Source: CALXOD01 sp964402715 (lineage in GTDB: Bacteria; Verrucomicrobiota; Lentisphaeria; Victivallales; Victivallaceae). Taken from it: DNA of 64,000 nucleotides. A program made the position numbers and the translations under genes. The notes below the pieces were generated by a model, which was not told where the DNA came from, ran no database searches, and saw only the letters and a list, made by a program, of their open reading frames with translations. Below, in pieces: positions 40,513 through 49,354 of this stretch. Positions within the stretch are counted from its first letter, which is position 1; each line of letters opens with the position of its first letter. The stretch covers positions 6,735 to 70,734 of the forward strand of contig CAYODJ010000010.1 in NCBI GenBank assembly GCA_964402715.1, in the 5' to 3' direction.

Positions 40513-43500
40513 TTATTGATTGTCGACGGATTTCTTCACGGCGCGGATGTCCAGTCCGAGACTCTGCATTTCCTTCAGCAGCACATTGAACGACTCGGGA
40601 CGGCCGACTTCCAGGACGTTCTGCCCCTTGACAATCGATTCATATATCCTGGCGCGCCCGGCGACATCGTCCGACTTCACCGTGAGCATCTCCTGCAGAG
40701 TGTAGGCGGCGCCGTATGCTTCGAGAGCCCAGACCTCCATTTCTCCGAAACGCTGTCCGCCGTGCTGAGCCTTACCTCCGAGCGGCTGCTGAGTCACCAG
40801 CGAATAAGGCCCGACTGCCCGAGCATGAATCTTGTTGGCGACCAGATGATCCAGCTTCAGCATGTAGATCTGACCGACCAGCACCCTCTGATCGAAACGG
40901 TCGCCCGTGCGGCCGTCGTAGAGGTCGGTCTTCCCGTCGTAGTCATATCCGCCCTGCTCGTTGCGCCGGAATCCCCAGTGATAGTTACGCCCCTCGTTTT
41001 CGGCGTAGCGGGCATTCGCCTCGTGCATCAGCTCGACAATCTTCTCCTCGGAAACCCCGTCGAACACCGGCGTGGCGACCTTGATGCCGAGCATTTTGGC
41101 CGCCCATCCCAGATGCGTTTCGAGCACCTGCCCGATGTTCATCCGGCTCGGCACGCCCAGAGGATTGAGCACTATGTCGACCGGCGTCCCGTCCTCCAGA
41201 AACGGCATGTCCTCGATCGGAACGATTTTGGAAACTATTCCCTTGTTCCCGTGGCGTCCGGCCATCTTGTCGCCGACCTGCAACTTGCGCTTGCATCCGA
41301 CATACACCCTCACGCGCTTGATGACGCCCGGATCCAGCGCTTCGCCTTCCTCGAGATTCTGCATGGCGCGATCCCGCTCCACCTCGTTCTTCTCGAACTG
41401 CGGAACGAACGAGGCGATCGTCTCGGCGATCCTGCCTTTCATCTCGCAGTCTTCCATTGACCATGAGCCGTAGTGGGACGCGAGTTTCTGAATGGAGCTT
41501 TTGGTCACTTTCCGGTTCTGTCCGATCAGCAGCACGGCATCCTTGCCGTCGGCGGCGTCGTAAATCGGATACGGCAATTTGACGCCGAGCATGAAATCCG
41601 ACAGTCTGTTGGAGAGATCCTCCACCAGCCCGTTGTGAATCTCACGGTAGCTCTCCCTGAGCATCTTGGCTTGACGACGGGTCTCCGTCTTCGTCAGATT
41701 CTGCCGGTTCGGATCCTTGGCGTATTCAATGCGGATGTCCATGACAATGCCGCCCTTGCCGCCGGGAACCACCAGACTCGAGTCCTTGACGTCCGCGGCC
41801 TTGTCCCCGAAGATGGCGCGCATCAGACGCTCTTCCGGCGCCAACTCCGTTTCGCTCTTCGGAGTGATTTTGCCGACCAGAATGTCCCCGGGCTTGACTT
41901 CCGCGCCTTCGCACACCACGCCCCTGGCGTCGAGATTCCGCAACGCGTCTTCGCTGACGTTGGGGATGTCCCTCGTGATTTCCTCCGGACCGAGCTTGGT
42001 TTCGCGGCTGGTGATCTCAAATTCGTCGACGTGCACACTGGTGTAGACGTCATCCTTGACCAAACGTTCGCTGACGACGATGGCGTCCTCGAAATTGTAG
42101 CCGCACCACGGCATGAAAGCCACAAGAACGTTGCGTCCGAGCGCCAGTTCGCCGTCCTGCGTGGCCGCTCCGTCGGCGATGACGTCGCCGGCCTTGACCT
42201 TCTGCAGACGACGGACGATCGGTTTCTGATTGACACAGGTTCCGGCATTGCTTCTCAGGAACTTTTTCAGCTTGTACACCTGCGCACTGTCCGGATCGGA
42301 CGTGCCGTCGAGTGGCTTGCCGTCAGCCGTGATGACGATGCGGGTGGAGTTGACCTCGGCCACAATCCCGTCCGCCGCGGCCGTCACCACCGCGCGGGAA
42401 TCGCGGGCGATTTTCCCCTCCAGACCGGTTCCCACCAGCGGCGACTCCGTGGTTAACAGCGGCACCGCCTGACGCTGCATGTTGGCCCCCATCAGGGCGC
42501 GGTTCGCGTCGTCGTGCTCCAGGAAAGGAACAATGCCGGCGGCCGCGCTGACCAGCTGCTTCGGGGATATGTCCATGTACTGAACCTCGTGACTCGGCCG
42601 CTCGCCGGACTCGCCCATATGACGGCTCATCACCACCTCGCGGGCGAACCGATTCTCCTCGTCAAGCAATGCGTTGGCCTGCGCGATGACGAACCGTTCC
42701 TCCTTGTCGGCGGTCAGGAAATCGATTTTCCCGGTCACCTGACCGTCGACGACCCGCCGGTACGGAGTCTCAAGAAAACCGTACTTGTCGATGACGGCGT
42801 AGAGCGAAAGGGATGAGATCAGTCCGATGTTGGGTCCTTCAGGCGTTTCAATCGGACAGATGCGTCCGTAGTGGCTGGGATGCACGTCGCGCACCTCGAA
42901 ACCCGCACGATCGCGGCTCAGTCCTCCCGGACCGAGCGCACTGAGACGGCGTTTGTTGGTCAATTCGCTCAGAGGGTTGGTCTGATCCATGAACTGCGAC
43001 AGCTGGCTGCGGGCGAAGAAATCCCTGATCACTCCGGCGAACGCCTTGGGGTTGATCAGTTTACTGGGCAGCAGAGAGGTGTCCTCGCTGCTGTTAATCA
43101 GCGTCATGCGCTCGCGGACAACGCGCTCGGTGCGCAGCAGACCGGCGCGGCACTGATTCTGCAGCAGTTCTCCGACGGTTCTCACTCGGCGGTTTCCGAG
43201 ATGATCAATATCGTCGACGGCTCCGCCGACATGACGCATCCGAATCAGCATCTTGGTCGCCACCATCAGATCTTCGGGCCGCAGCACGCGGTCGGTCACC
43301 GAATCGGGAAACCCCAGACGCTCGTTGAGCTTGTAGCGGCCCACCACTCCGAGGTCATATCGGCGATTGTCGAAGAAGAGCCTGTGGATCAGCTGCTCGG
43401 CGTTCTTGACGTTCGGTGGATCTCCGGGACGCATGCGCCGGTAAATTTCCTTCAGGGCCTCCTCGCGGTTGCGCGAGGGATCTTTTCGCAGACATCCGAT

Positions 43501-44343
43501 CAGATAGTGGTCGCCGTCCGAGACATGCGCGACTTCGATTTGTCTGATCTTGGCTTCCTGCAGCTTCTTCAGATCGTTTTCCGTGAGCTGCGTCAGTTCG
43601 CTCACCAGCAGGGAGTCGTCGTCGGCCGTTATATCGTCAATCGTGTAATAGCCGGTCAAGTCCTTCAGACGGATCAGCGAAGACAGCGACATCTTCTTGA
43701 TCTGGTACACATGCGACAGAATGTCGCGGTTCGTTTCGTACCCTATGGCACGGAGAAACGTCGTAATGTAGAACTTGCGGCGTCGGCGGCGGCGATCCAG
43801 ATAGATGTAGATGTAATCGTTGATGTCGAACTGCACATCCATCCACGAGCCGCGATCCGGAATCACGCGGTAGGAATAAAGGGTGCGTCCGGAGGTATGC
43901 CTGTTCTTCTCGAAGCAAATCCCGGGCGACCTGTGCAACTGACTGGTGATCACCCGTTCCGCGCCGTTGATTACGAAAGTGCCCTGATCCGTCATCAGCG
44001 GCAGATCCCCCATGTACACACGCTCCGGGATTTCGCTCTTGCTCTGTTTCAGAACAAAGTCCACGTAGAGCGGCGCATCGTAGATTCTGCCGTCCTTAAT
44101 GCAGTCAACCACCTCAAATTTGGGCTCGCCGATCGTGTATCCGACGTACTCCAGGGAAATCTGCTTGTCGAAGCTTTCGATCGGAAAAATTTCACTGAAA
44201 ACCTCTTGAAGCCCCTGATTAACACGCTGATCCGCCGGCACATCCTTTTGAAGAAAATTCCGGTACGAATCTATCTGCAGTCCGATCAGATCAGGGATTC
44301 CCAGAACATCTTTCAATTTGCCAAAATTGATGCGATCACTCAT
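40513..44343 (-). CDS. rpoB: RNA polymerase beta subunit (Asn at the E. coli His526 position)
   Basis: 1276 residues starting MSDRINFGKLKDVLGIPDLI. The rifampicin pocket reads SQLSQFMDQTNPLSELTNKR followed by RLSALGPGGLSRDRAGFEVR. Compared with E. coli (NPLSEITHKRRISALG), His526 is Asn here (AAC, minus strand 42957-42955), while Gln513, Asp516, Ser522, Arg529, Ser531 and Leu533 are kept. H526N lowers rifampicin susceptibility in E. coli and mycobacteria. Further landmarks are NIGLISSLSLYAVIDKYGF, GRNVLVAFMPWCGYNFEDAI and KMAGRHGNKGIVSKIVP ED. Beta forms the active-centre wall and lid with beta'. It lies after a rplL-rpoB terminator/attenuator. Confidence 0.99.
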   Translation of the reverse strand: MSDRINFGKLKDVLGIPDLIGLQIDSYRNFLQKDVPADQRVNQGLQEVFSEIFPIESFDKQISLEYVGYTIGEPKFEVVDCIKDGRIYDAPLYVDFVLKQSKSEIPERVYMGDLPLMTDQGTFVINGAERVITSQLHRSPGICFEKNRHTSGRTLYSYRVIPDRGSWMDVQFDINDYIYIYLDRRRRRRKFYITTFLRAIGYETNRDILSHVYQIKKMSLSSLIRLKDLTGYYTIDDITADDDSLLVSELTQLTENDLKKLQEAKIRQIEVAHVSDGDHYLIGCLRKDPSRNREEALKEIYRRMRPGDPPNVKNAEQLIHRLFFDNRRYDLGVVGRYKLNERLGFPDSVTDRVLRPEDLMVATKMLIRMRHVGGAVDDIDHLGNRRVRTVGELLQNQCRAGLLRTERVVRERMTLINSSEDTSLLPSKLINPKAFAGVIRDFFARSQLSQFMDQTNPLSELTNKRRLSALGPGGLSRDRAGFEVRDVHPSHYGRICPIETPEGPNIGLISSLSLYAVIDKYGFLETPYRRVVDGQVTGKIDFLTADKEERFVIAQANALLDEENRFAREVVMSRHMGESGERPSHEVQYMDISPKQLVSAAAGIVPFLEHDDANRALMGANMQRQAVPLLTTESPLVGTGLEGKIARDSRAVVTAAADGIVAEVNSTRIVITADGKPLDGTSDPDSAQVYKLKKFLRSNAGTCVNQKPIVRRLQKVKAGDVIADGAATQDGELALGRNVLVAFMPWCGYNFEDAIVVSERLVKDDVYTSVHVDEFEITSRETKLGPEEITRDIPNVSEDALRNLDARGVVCEGAEVKPGDILVGKITPKSETELAPEERLMRAIFGDKAADVKDSSLVVPGGKGGIVMDIRIEYAKDPNRQNLTKTETRRQAKMLRESYREIHNGLVEDLSNRLSDFMLGVKLPYPIYDAADGKDAVLLIGQNRKVTKSSIQKLASHYGSWSMEDCEMKGRIAETIASFVPQFEKNEVERDRAMQNLEEGEALDPGVIKRVRVYVGCKRKLQVGDKMAGRHGNKGIVSKIVPIEDMPFLEDGTPVDIVLNPLGVPSRMNIGQVLETHLGWAAKMLGIKVATPVFDGVSEEKIVELMHEANARYAENEGRNYHWGFRRNEQGGYDYDGKTDLYDGRTGDRFDQRVLVGQIYMLKLDHLVANKIHARAVGPYSLVTQQPLGGKAQHGGQRFGEMEVWALEAYGAAYTLQEMLTVKSDDVAGRARIYESIVKGQNVLEVGRPESFNVLLKEMQSLGLDIRAVKKSVDNQ

Positions 44344-44669
44344 AGTTCACCATGTCTCAATATTTTATTGCAACAAAATTCCGGATATCAGAACAACTAC
44401 GCCGCACCCGGTCCGCTCAATCATCCGCAGGTCAACACCAAAACGCGCGAGACCGGAGTGGAAAGCACCTCCCAAGCTTTTGAGTTAGAAATTTCGAAAG
44501 TCACGCAGCCGTGTCTTCCACCTGTCGGACGCACGCCGCGGAAACGGCCCCCCACGAGAGCCGCGCTATGAATTCCGGCTTGGAGACGGCCGATTTGACG
44601 CACCGCCCCCGACACAGTGCGACACCCGACTCCCCCATTCAGGGTCTGTCCGCACATCGCCTGCGGAGA
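44344..44669. other. rplL-rpoB intergenic region
   Basis: Apart from the attenuator hairpin at 44670-44715, the ~390 bp between rplL and rpoB contain no gene. The part next to rpoB is AT-richer (GACATGGTGAACTATGAG region) and may hold a processing site or promoter for rpoBC, but no boxes are convincing. Confidence 0.5.
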
Positions 44670-44715
44670 TAAACAAAAAAATGCAAACAACGGCGGGGAC
44701 GGATCTCCCGTCCCC
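44670..44715 (-). terminator. Attenuator/terminator between rplL and rpoB
   Basis: On the minus strand GGGGACGG-GAGAT-CCGTCCCC forms a perfect 8-bp stem with extendable flanks, followed after GCCGTTG by a T-rich run (TTTGCATTTTTTTGTTT). It lies 23 bp after rplL. A partial terminator at this place sets the ribosomal protein to polymerase ratio in E. coli; the same role is inferred here. Confidence 0.65.
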
Positions 44716-44737
44716 CCGTTGCGAAACAAGGAACCGT

Positions 44738-45124
44738 TTACTTGACTTCTACCTGCGCACCGGCGGCTTCCAGCTGCGTCTTCAGCTTGGCCGCCTCGTC
44801 CTTGGCCACACCTTCCTTGACAGCCTTGGGAGCGGCCTCGACCAACTCCTTCGCCTCTTTCAGCCCGAGGCCGGTGATGGCGCGAACTTCCTTGATGACC
44901 GCGACTTTATTGTCGCCAAAAGCCTTCAGAATCACGTCGAACTCCGTCTTTTCCTCGACTGCGGCGGCGGCGGCCGCCGGAGCCGCAGCGGCGGCGACGG
45001 CCACAGGAGCCGCGGCGCTGACGCCGAGCCGCTCCTCGAGAGCCTTGACCAGCTTTGAGAGCTCCAGAACGGTCATGTTTTCGACATAAGAGATGAATTC
45101 GTCCATTTTGGCTGTTTCAGACAT
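44738..45124 (-). CDS. rplL: 50S ribosomal protein L7/L12
   Basis: 128 residues. An N-terminal dimerisation helix (MDEFISYVENMTVLELSKLV), an Ala-rich hinge, and the C-terminal factor-binding domain TEFDVILKAFGDNKVAVIKE then VRAITGLGLKEAKELVEAAP. L7/L12 forms the flexible stalk that recruits EF-G and EF-Tu. It follows rplJ by 32 bp and is followed by an attenuator before rpoB. Confidence 0.98.
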   Translation of the reverse strand: MSETAKMDEFISYVENMTVLELSKLVKALEERLGVSAAAPVAVAAAAAPAAAAAAVEEKTEFDVILKAFGDNKVAVIKEVRAITGLGLKEAKELVEAAPKAVKEGVAKDEAAKLKTQLEAAGAQVEVK

Positions 45125-45156
45125 GATAAAGTACCTCCATTGAATGAGTTGGTGAT

Positions 45157-45675
45157 TTACTGTTCAAGTTTGTTCTTATATGCGTTGAGCACGTTGACGA
45201 TGCTCGCCGCCTTGGCGTTGAGTAGACTGACCAGGTTGCGCGCCGGAGCCTGAAGAACCCCAAGCAACTGAGCCTGCAATACATTTTTCGGAGGCAGCGA
45301 AGCAAGGTCGTTCACATCGGAGACCATCAGCAGGGCTCCTTCGAAATAGCCGTACTTCGGAGCCACCTGCTCGCATTTCTTTCCGAACTCAACAATCTGC
45401 TTGGCCGCGATTCCGGCGTCACCTTTGCCGCAGATCATCGCGGTTCCGTCCGACAGGGAGAGCGCCGACAAAACATCGTTCCTCAGCAATTCGCCGGCCT
45501 TGCGGATCAGCGTGTTCTTGAGGACATGACATTCGGCGCCTACCGCCGCCAGCTGGTTGCGAAACTCGGAGAAGTCCTTAACTTTCAGCCCCGCGTATGA
45601 GATGAAGTAAACGTAATCGGCCTTGGAGATCAGATCGCCGATATAGTTCACCAGGTGGAGTTTTTCACTTCTCAT
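45157..45675 (-). CDS. rplJ: 50S ribosomal protein L10
   Basis: 172 residues starting MRSEKLHLVNYIGDLISKAD. LKVKDFSEFRNQLAAVGAEC HVLKNTL and the C-terminal helix RNLVSLLNAKAASIVNVLNA YKNKLEQ, which carries L7/L12 dimers, are typical. Its start overlaps the rplA stop (ATGA), so the untranslated L10 leader that autoregulates rplJL in other bacteria cannot exist between these genes. Confidence 0.96.
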   Translation of the reverse strand: MRSEKLHLVNYIGDLISKADYVYFISYAGLKVKDFSEFRNQLAAVGAECHVLKNTLIRKAGELLRNDVLSALSLSDGTAMICGKGDAGIAAKQIVEFGKKCEQVAPKYGYFEGALLMVSDVNDLASLPPKNVLQAQLLGVLQAPARNLVSLLNAKAASIVNVLNAYKNKLEQ

Positions 45676-46373
45676 TCTTTGCTCCTCACGAGTTCTTTGA
45701 CGTTGATTTTCACGCCGGGACTCATGGTCGACGAAATCGTGCAGCTCACGAAGTAAACTCCCTTGGCCGAAACCGGTTTCGCTTTCGCAAGCGCGTCCGC
45801 GACCGCATAGAAGTTCTCCTTCAAGGCGTCCGCGTCAAACGACATCTTGCCGATCGCGACGTGGACGCAACCGCCTCTGTCCGCGCGGAACTCGGCGCGT
45901 CCGGCCTTGGCCTCGCGCACGGCGTTCCCCGTCTGATCGGTGACCGTGCCGGTCTTGGGGTTCGGCATCAGACCGCGAGGTCCCAGCTGACGTCCCAGCG
46001 GACGCACCAGCTTCATCGCGTCAGGCGTGGCGATCAGTACGTCGAAATCAATCCATCCGCCCTTGATGCGCTCCACCACGTCCTCATAACCGACAACGTC
46101 CGCGCCCGCATTTCTCGCGTCCTCGGCGGCTCCTCCGTCGGCCACAACGACCACGCGCACCGTCTTGCCGGTTCCGCGGGGGAGCGCAACCGCGCCGCGC
46201 ACGGTCTGATCCGACTTCCTCGTGTCCACGCCGAGCTTCAACGCCATTTCGACCGTCTCGTCGAACTTGACATGGGGCATCCCCTTGAGCAGCGACAGAG
46301 CCTCGGAGAGTTCGAATCTCTTCTGCCGATCAAAAGTCGCCGCCTGCGCCCTGTACAATTTGCTCTTACGCAT
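45672..46373 (-). CDS. rplA: 50S ribosomal protein L1
   Basis: 233 residues. KFDETVEMALKLGVDTRKSD, VRGAVALPRGTGKTVRVVVV, ATPDAMKLVRPLGRQLGPRG LMPNPKTGTVT are the L1 signature. L1 forms the mobile stalk at the E site and represses its own operon in E. coli. It overlaps rplK by 8 bp and rplJ by 4 bp, so rplK-rplA-rplJ are translationally linked. Confidence 0.97.
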   Translation of the reverse strand: MRKSKLYRAQAATFDRQKRFELSEALSLLKGMPHVKFDETVEMALKLGVDTRKSDQTVRGAVALPRGTGKTVRVVVVADGGAAEDARNAGADVVGYEDVVERIKGGWIDFDVLIATPDAMKLVRPLGRQLGPRGLMPNPKTGTVTDQTGNAVREAKAGRAEFRADRGGCVHVAIGKMSFDADALKENFYAVADALAKAKPVSAKGVYFVSCTISSTMSPGVKINVKELVRSKE

Positions 46374-46794
46374 CTGCTACCTCGATTCCCATGCTGTGCG
46401 CAGTACCCTCGATGATGCGCATGGCCGCTTCCTCACCTCTGGCGTTGATGTCGTCTTTCTTGATCTTGACGATTTCACGAATCTGCTCACGGGTGATCTT
46501 CCCGGCCTTCTCGGTTCCGGGTTTTTTCGCCGCGGACGCCACTCCCGCGGCTTTCTTGATGAGAACGGCGGCCGGAGGAGACTTGCAGATGAACGTGAAC
46601 GAACGATCCTGATAGACCGTGATCACGACCGGGATGATCATCCCGCTCTGAGACTGGGTGGCGGCATTGAACTGTTTGCAGAATTCCATGATGTTGCACC
46701 CGGCCTGGCCGAGCGCCGGACCGATGGGCGGCGCCGGATTCGCGGCTCCAGCCGGAATTTGCAAACGGATCACGCCTGTGACTTTTTTTGCCAT
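46366..46794 (-). CDS. rplK: 50S ribosomal protein L11
   Basis: 142 residues: VTGVIRLQIPAGAANPAPPI GPALGQAGCNIMEFCKQFNA, the N-terminal domain with the conserved prolines of the thiostrepton site, and the RNA-binding C-terminal domain ending GTAHSMGIEV. L11 sits at the GTPase-associated centre and is needed for the RelA response. It follows nusG after 95 bp without a gene. Confidence 0.97.
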   Translation of the reverse strand: MAKKVTGVIRLQIPAGAANPAPPIGPALGQAGCNIMEFCKQFNAATQSQSGMIIPVVITVYQDRSFTFICKSPPAAVLIKKAAGVASAAKKPGTEKAGKITREQIREIVKIKKDDINARGEEAAMRIIEGTAHSMGIEVADA

Positions 46795-46889
46795 ACATGA
46801 TCTCCATTACACGACTCGCAGGTGGTTCGGCCGGCAGGGAGCCTCCCGCCTCGAATCGTCACTCGTTACCAGAAGTTCCGATCACTTCG

Positions 46890-47465
46890 TCAAACGCTGC
46901 GATCGACCTGCCAAAACTCTAACTCCACCGGAGTGGAACGTCCGAAAATCGACACCATCAGCCTCAATTTTCCACGTTCATTGTCAATTTCCTGAATCAC
47001 ACCTTCAAAATTCTCGAAAGCGCCGTCCTTGATGCGAACATTCTCGCCCACCTCGTAGGAAATCTTGGGCTTGACTTTCGCATCGTCGCTGTCGCGGCGC
47101 AAAAGATCCGCAACCTCCGGATCGGACAACGGCTCCGGACGATTGCCGCCCCCCAAAAAGCCCAGCACGCCCTGCACGTTTCGAACGAAGTACCAAACTT
47201 TCTCGTTGATACGGCCATCCCCGTCGTACAGATCCATCCGCACCAGGAGATATCCCGGAAAAAACTTACGGGTCGTGGTCGTCTTCTTCCCCTGTCTGAC
47301 CTCCGAGACACGCTCCGTGGGGATGTACACCTCGTAGATCGGCAGCTGGTCGCCGAGTTCGAGCTGACGCAGAACCGTCTCCCTCACCTTGTTCTCGTGT
47401 CCGGAAAGGGTGTGGACCACGAACCACTGTCCCTTCCCGCAATCGTCCTCAACAATTTCAGTCAT
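46890..47465 (-). CDS. nusG: Transcription termination/antitermination protein NusG
   Basis: 191 residues. The NGN domain has QWFVVHTLSGHENKVRETVL, FPGYLLVRMDLYDGDGRINE KVWYFVRNVQGVLGFLGGG. The C-terminal KOW domain reads VGENVRIKDGAFENFEGVIQ. NusG binds the polymerase clamp and links transcription to Rho or to ribosomal S10. It lies between secE and rplK as in most bacteria. Confidence 0.97.
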   Translation of the reverse strand: MTEIVEDDCGKGQWFVVHTLSGHENKVRETVLRQLELGDQLPIYEVYIPTERVSEVRQGKKTTTTRKFFPGYLLVRMDLYDGDGRINEKVWYFVRNVQGVLGFLGGGNRPEPLSDPEVADLLRRDSDDAKVKPKISYEVGENVRIKDGAFENFEGVIQEIDNERGKLRLMVSIFGRSTPVELEFWQVDRSV

Positions 47466-47468
47466 AAT

Positions 47469-47747
47469 TCAGGAAATTCCCCATTTCCCTGTTGTAATCA
47501 AGCGGATAGCAAGGCGGGAAACCTCATCTACACCTGCAACGAACAAAGCGAGCACGACGATGACCACGACCACCAAAACAGTGGATTCGAACAGCTCGGC
47601 ACGGCCCGGCCATGTGCACCGTCTCATCTCCGCCATAGTATCGGAGATGAAATTCCTCACCGCGCCGGTCACACGGTCAAATCCGGCGATGACGCCGGCC
47701 CCGTTTGTTTCGCTCTTCCTCCGATCACTGCTCATATCAATACTCAT
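47469..47747 (-). CDS. secE: Preprotein translocase subunit SecE
   Basis: 92 residues from ATG 47747 (MSIDMSSDRRKSETNGAGVI). A cytoplasmic amphipathic helix NFISDTMAEMRRCTWPGRAE LFESTV contains the conserved R/K-TWP motif, followed by a single span VLVVVVIVVLALFVAGVDE. SecE clamps SecY in the translocon. The longer open frame would run into tRNA-Trp and is not used. It is between tRNA-Trp and nusG. Confidence 0.95.
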   Translation of the reverse strand: MSIDMSSDRRKSETNGAGVIAGFDRVTGAVRNFISDTMAEMRRCTWPGRAELFESTVLVVVVIVVLALFVAGVDEVSRLAIRLITTGKWGIS

Positions 47748-47763
47748 TCCGAATAGTCGAAGC

Positions 47764-47840
47764 TGGCAGGAGAGGTGAGGCTCGAACTCACGGCCTGCGG
47801 TTTTGGAGACCGCCGCTCTAGCCAACTGAGCTACTCTCCT
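47764..47840 (-). tRNA. tRNA-Trp (anticodon CCA)
   Basis: 77-nt cloverleaf on the minus strand: acceptor AGGAGAG/CTCTCCT, D-arm AGCTCAGTTGGCTAGAGC, anticodon loop CTCCAAA, T-arm GTGAG-TTCGAGC-CTCAC, encoded CCA. Position between rpmG and secE is the classic tuf-trnW-secE-nusG order. Confidence 0.95.
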
Positions 47841-47859
47841 GAAAATTCATCCCCGCGCA

Positions 47860-48009
47860 TCAACGGCTTTCCCGATGCAGCGTGTGCCTGCGTTCAAACT
47901 TGCAATATTTCTTCTTCTCAAGACGTTCAGGAGTGTTTCTCTTCTCCTTCATCGTCGTATAATTACGTCTCTTGCACTCGGTACATTCGAGGATCACTAG
48001 TTCTCGCAT
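47860..48009 (-). CDS. rpmG: 50S ribosomal protein L33 lacking one zinc Cys
   Basis: 49 residues: MRELVILECTECKRRNYTTM KEKRNTPERLEKKKYCKFER RHTLHRESR. The first zinc pair CTEC and the third Cys (KKYC) are present, but the fourth Cys, normally CxxC in the second knuckle, is Glu/Arg (CKFER). This is intermediate between the zinc-binding and zinc-free forms of L33. L33 is near the E site of the 50S subunit. The start is ATG 48009 with GGGGGCGAA upstream. It lies 20 bp before tRNA-Trp. Confidence 0.92.
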   Translation of the reverse strand: MRELVILECTECKRRNYTTMKEKRNTPERLEKKKYCKFERRHTLHRESR

Positions 48010-48030
48010 TTCGCCCCCTGCACTTTAGAC

Positions 48031-48070
48031 ATCCTCCCCGATCCACGGTGCACATGGATCGGGGGAGGAT
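48031..48070 (-). other. Long perfect-stem hairpin between tuf and rpmG
   Basis: The arms 48031-48045 and 48055-48070 pair over 15 bp with a single bulged base; the loop contains the palindrome GTGCAC. It begins 14 bp after the tuf stop, and no T-run follows, so it is not a standard terminator. It may stabilise the tuf 3' end or be a processing site. Confidence 0.75.
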
Positions 48071-48083
48071 AGCACGGCAAACC

Positions 48084-49280
48084 TTACTTGATAATCTCGC
48101 TGACGCGTCCGGAGGCCACGGTGCGGCCGCCTTCGCGGATGGCAAAGCGCAGCGCCTTCTCCATGGCGATCGGGTTGATCAACTCAACCTGAATCGTCAC
48201 ATTGTCGCCTGGCATCACCATCTCCACGCCCTCGGGCAGAGTGATGGTTCCGGTGATGTCGGTCGTGCGGAAATAGAACTGAGGACGGTAGTTGTTGAAA
48301 AACGGAGTGTGCCGCCCGCCCTCGTCCTTGTTCAGAACATAAATCTCGCCCTTGAAGACAGTGTGCGGAGTCACCGTGCCGGGCTTCGCCAGAACCTGAC
48401 CGCGCTCTACATCGTCTTTTTTCGTTCCGCGGAGGAGGCATCCGATGTTGTCGCCGGCGCGGCCTTCGTCCAGAAGCTTGCGGAACATTTCGACGCCGGT
48501 CACCGTGGTCTTGGCGGTCGGCTTGATTCCGATGATCTCGACTTCGTCGTTCAGCTTGATCACGCCGCGCTCGACACGGCCGGTCACCACGGTGCCCCGG
48601 CCTTCAATCGAGAACACGTCCTCAATCGGCATCAGGAAAGGCTGATCCACATCCCGCTTCGGTTCCGGGATGTAATTGTCCACCGCATCCATGAGCTCGA
48701 GAATGCACTTGGTGGCCGGATCGTCCAAATTCCCCTCCGCCTCCATCGCCTTCAGCGCCGACCCTTTTATAATCGGAATGTCGTCGCCGGGATAGTCGTA
48801 GCTGTTGAGCAGCTCCCGGATCTCCATTTCCACAAGCTCGAGGAGCTCAGGATCATCCAGCTGATCGACCTTGTTCAGAAAGACCACGATCGCGGGGACG
48901 CCGACCTGACGCGCCAGCAGGACATGCTCCCTCGTCTGAGCCATCGGCCCGTCGGTGGCCGCGATCACGAGGATCGCGCCGTCCATCTGCGCCGCGCCGG
49001 TAATCATGTTTTTCACATAGTCAGCATGTCCCGGGCAGTCGACGTGCGCGTAGTGACGCTTCGCGGTCTGATACTCCACGTGCGCCGTGTTGATCGTGAT
49101 CCCGCGCTCCCTTTCCTCGGGAGCGTTGTCTATTTCATCGTACTTACGAACTTCGCCGCCGTACTTCTTGTTCAGCACCATGGTAATCGCTGCGGTCAAA
49201 GTCGTCTTGCCGTGGTCCACATGTCCGATTGTGCCGATGTTGACATGCGGTTTCGTTCTTTCAAATTTTTCCTTAGCCAT
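48084..49280 (-). CDS. tuf: Elongation factor Tu
   Basis: 398 residues. GTPase motifs GHVDHGKTTLTAAIT, DCPGHADYVKNMITGAAQMD and FLNKVDQLDD are present, as is the effector loop ERERGITINTAHVEYQT. Domains 2-3 include RGTVVTGRVERGVIKLND and the C-terminal RFAIREGGRTVASGRVSEII. EF-Tu delivers aminoacyl-tRNA to the ribosome. It is the only tuf copy in the window and follows tRNA-Leu and tRNA-Thr in the same transcript, away from fusA. Confidence 0.98.
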   Translation of the reverse strand: MAKEKFERTKPHVNIGTIGHVDHGKTTLTAAITMVLNKKYGGEVRKYDEIDNAPEERERGITINTAHVEYQTAKRHYAHVDCPGHADYVKNMITGAAQMDGAILVIAATDGPMAQTREHVLLARQVGVPAIVVFLNKVDQLDDPELLELVEMEIRELLNSYDYPGDDIPIIKGSALKAMEAEGNLDDPATKCILELMDAVDNYIPEPKRDVDQPFLMPIEDVFSIEGRGTVVTGRVERGVIKLNDEVEIIGIKPTAKTTVTGVEMFRKLLDEGRAGDNIGCLLRGTKKDDVERGQVLAKPGTVTPHTVFKGEIYVLNKDEGGRHTPFFNNYRPQFYFRTTDITGTITLPEGVEMVMPGDNVTIQVELINPIAMEKALRFAIREGGRTVASGRVSEIIK

Positions 49281-49354
49281 TCTTTCCTCCTGAACTGTTA
49301 GAGTTTCTCTTCAACTCCATCAACCTACCTCTGCCCCAACGACATCTATCGACA

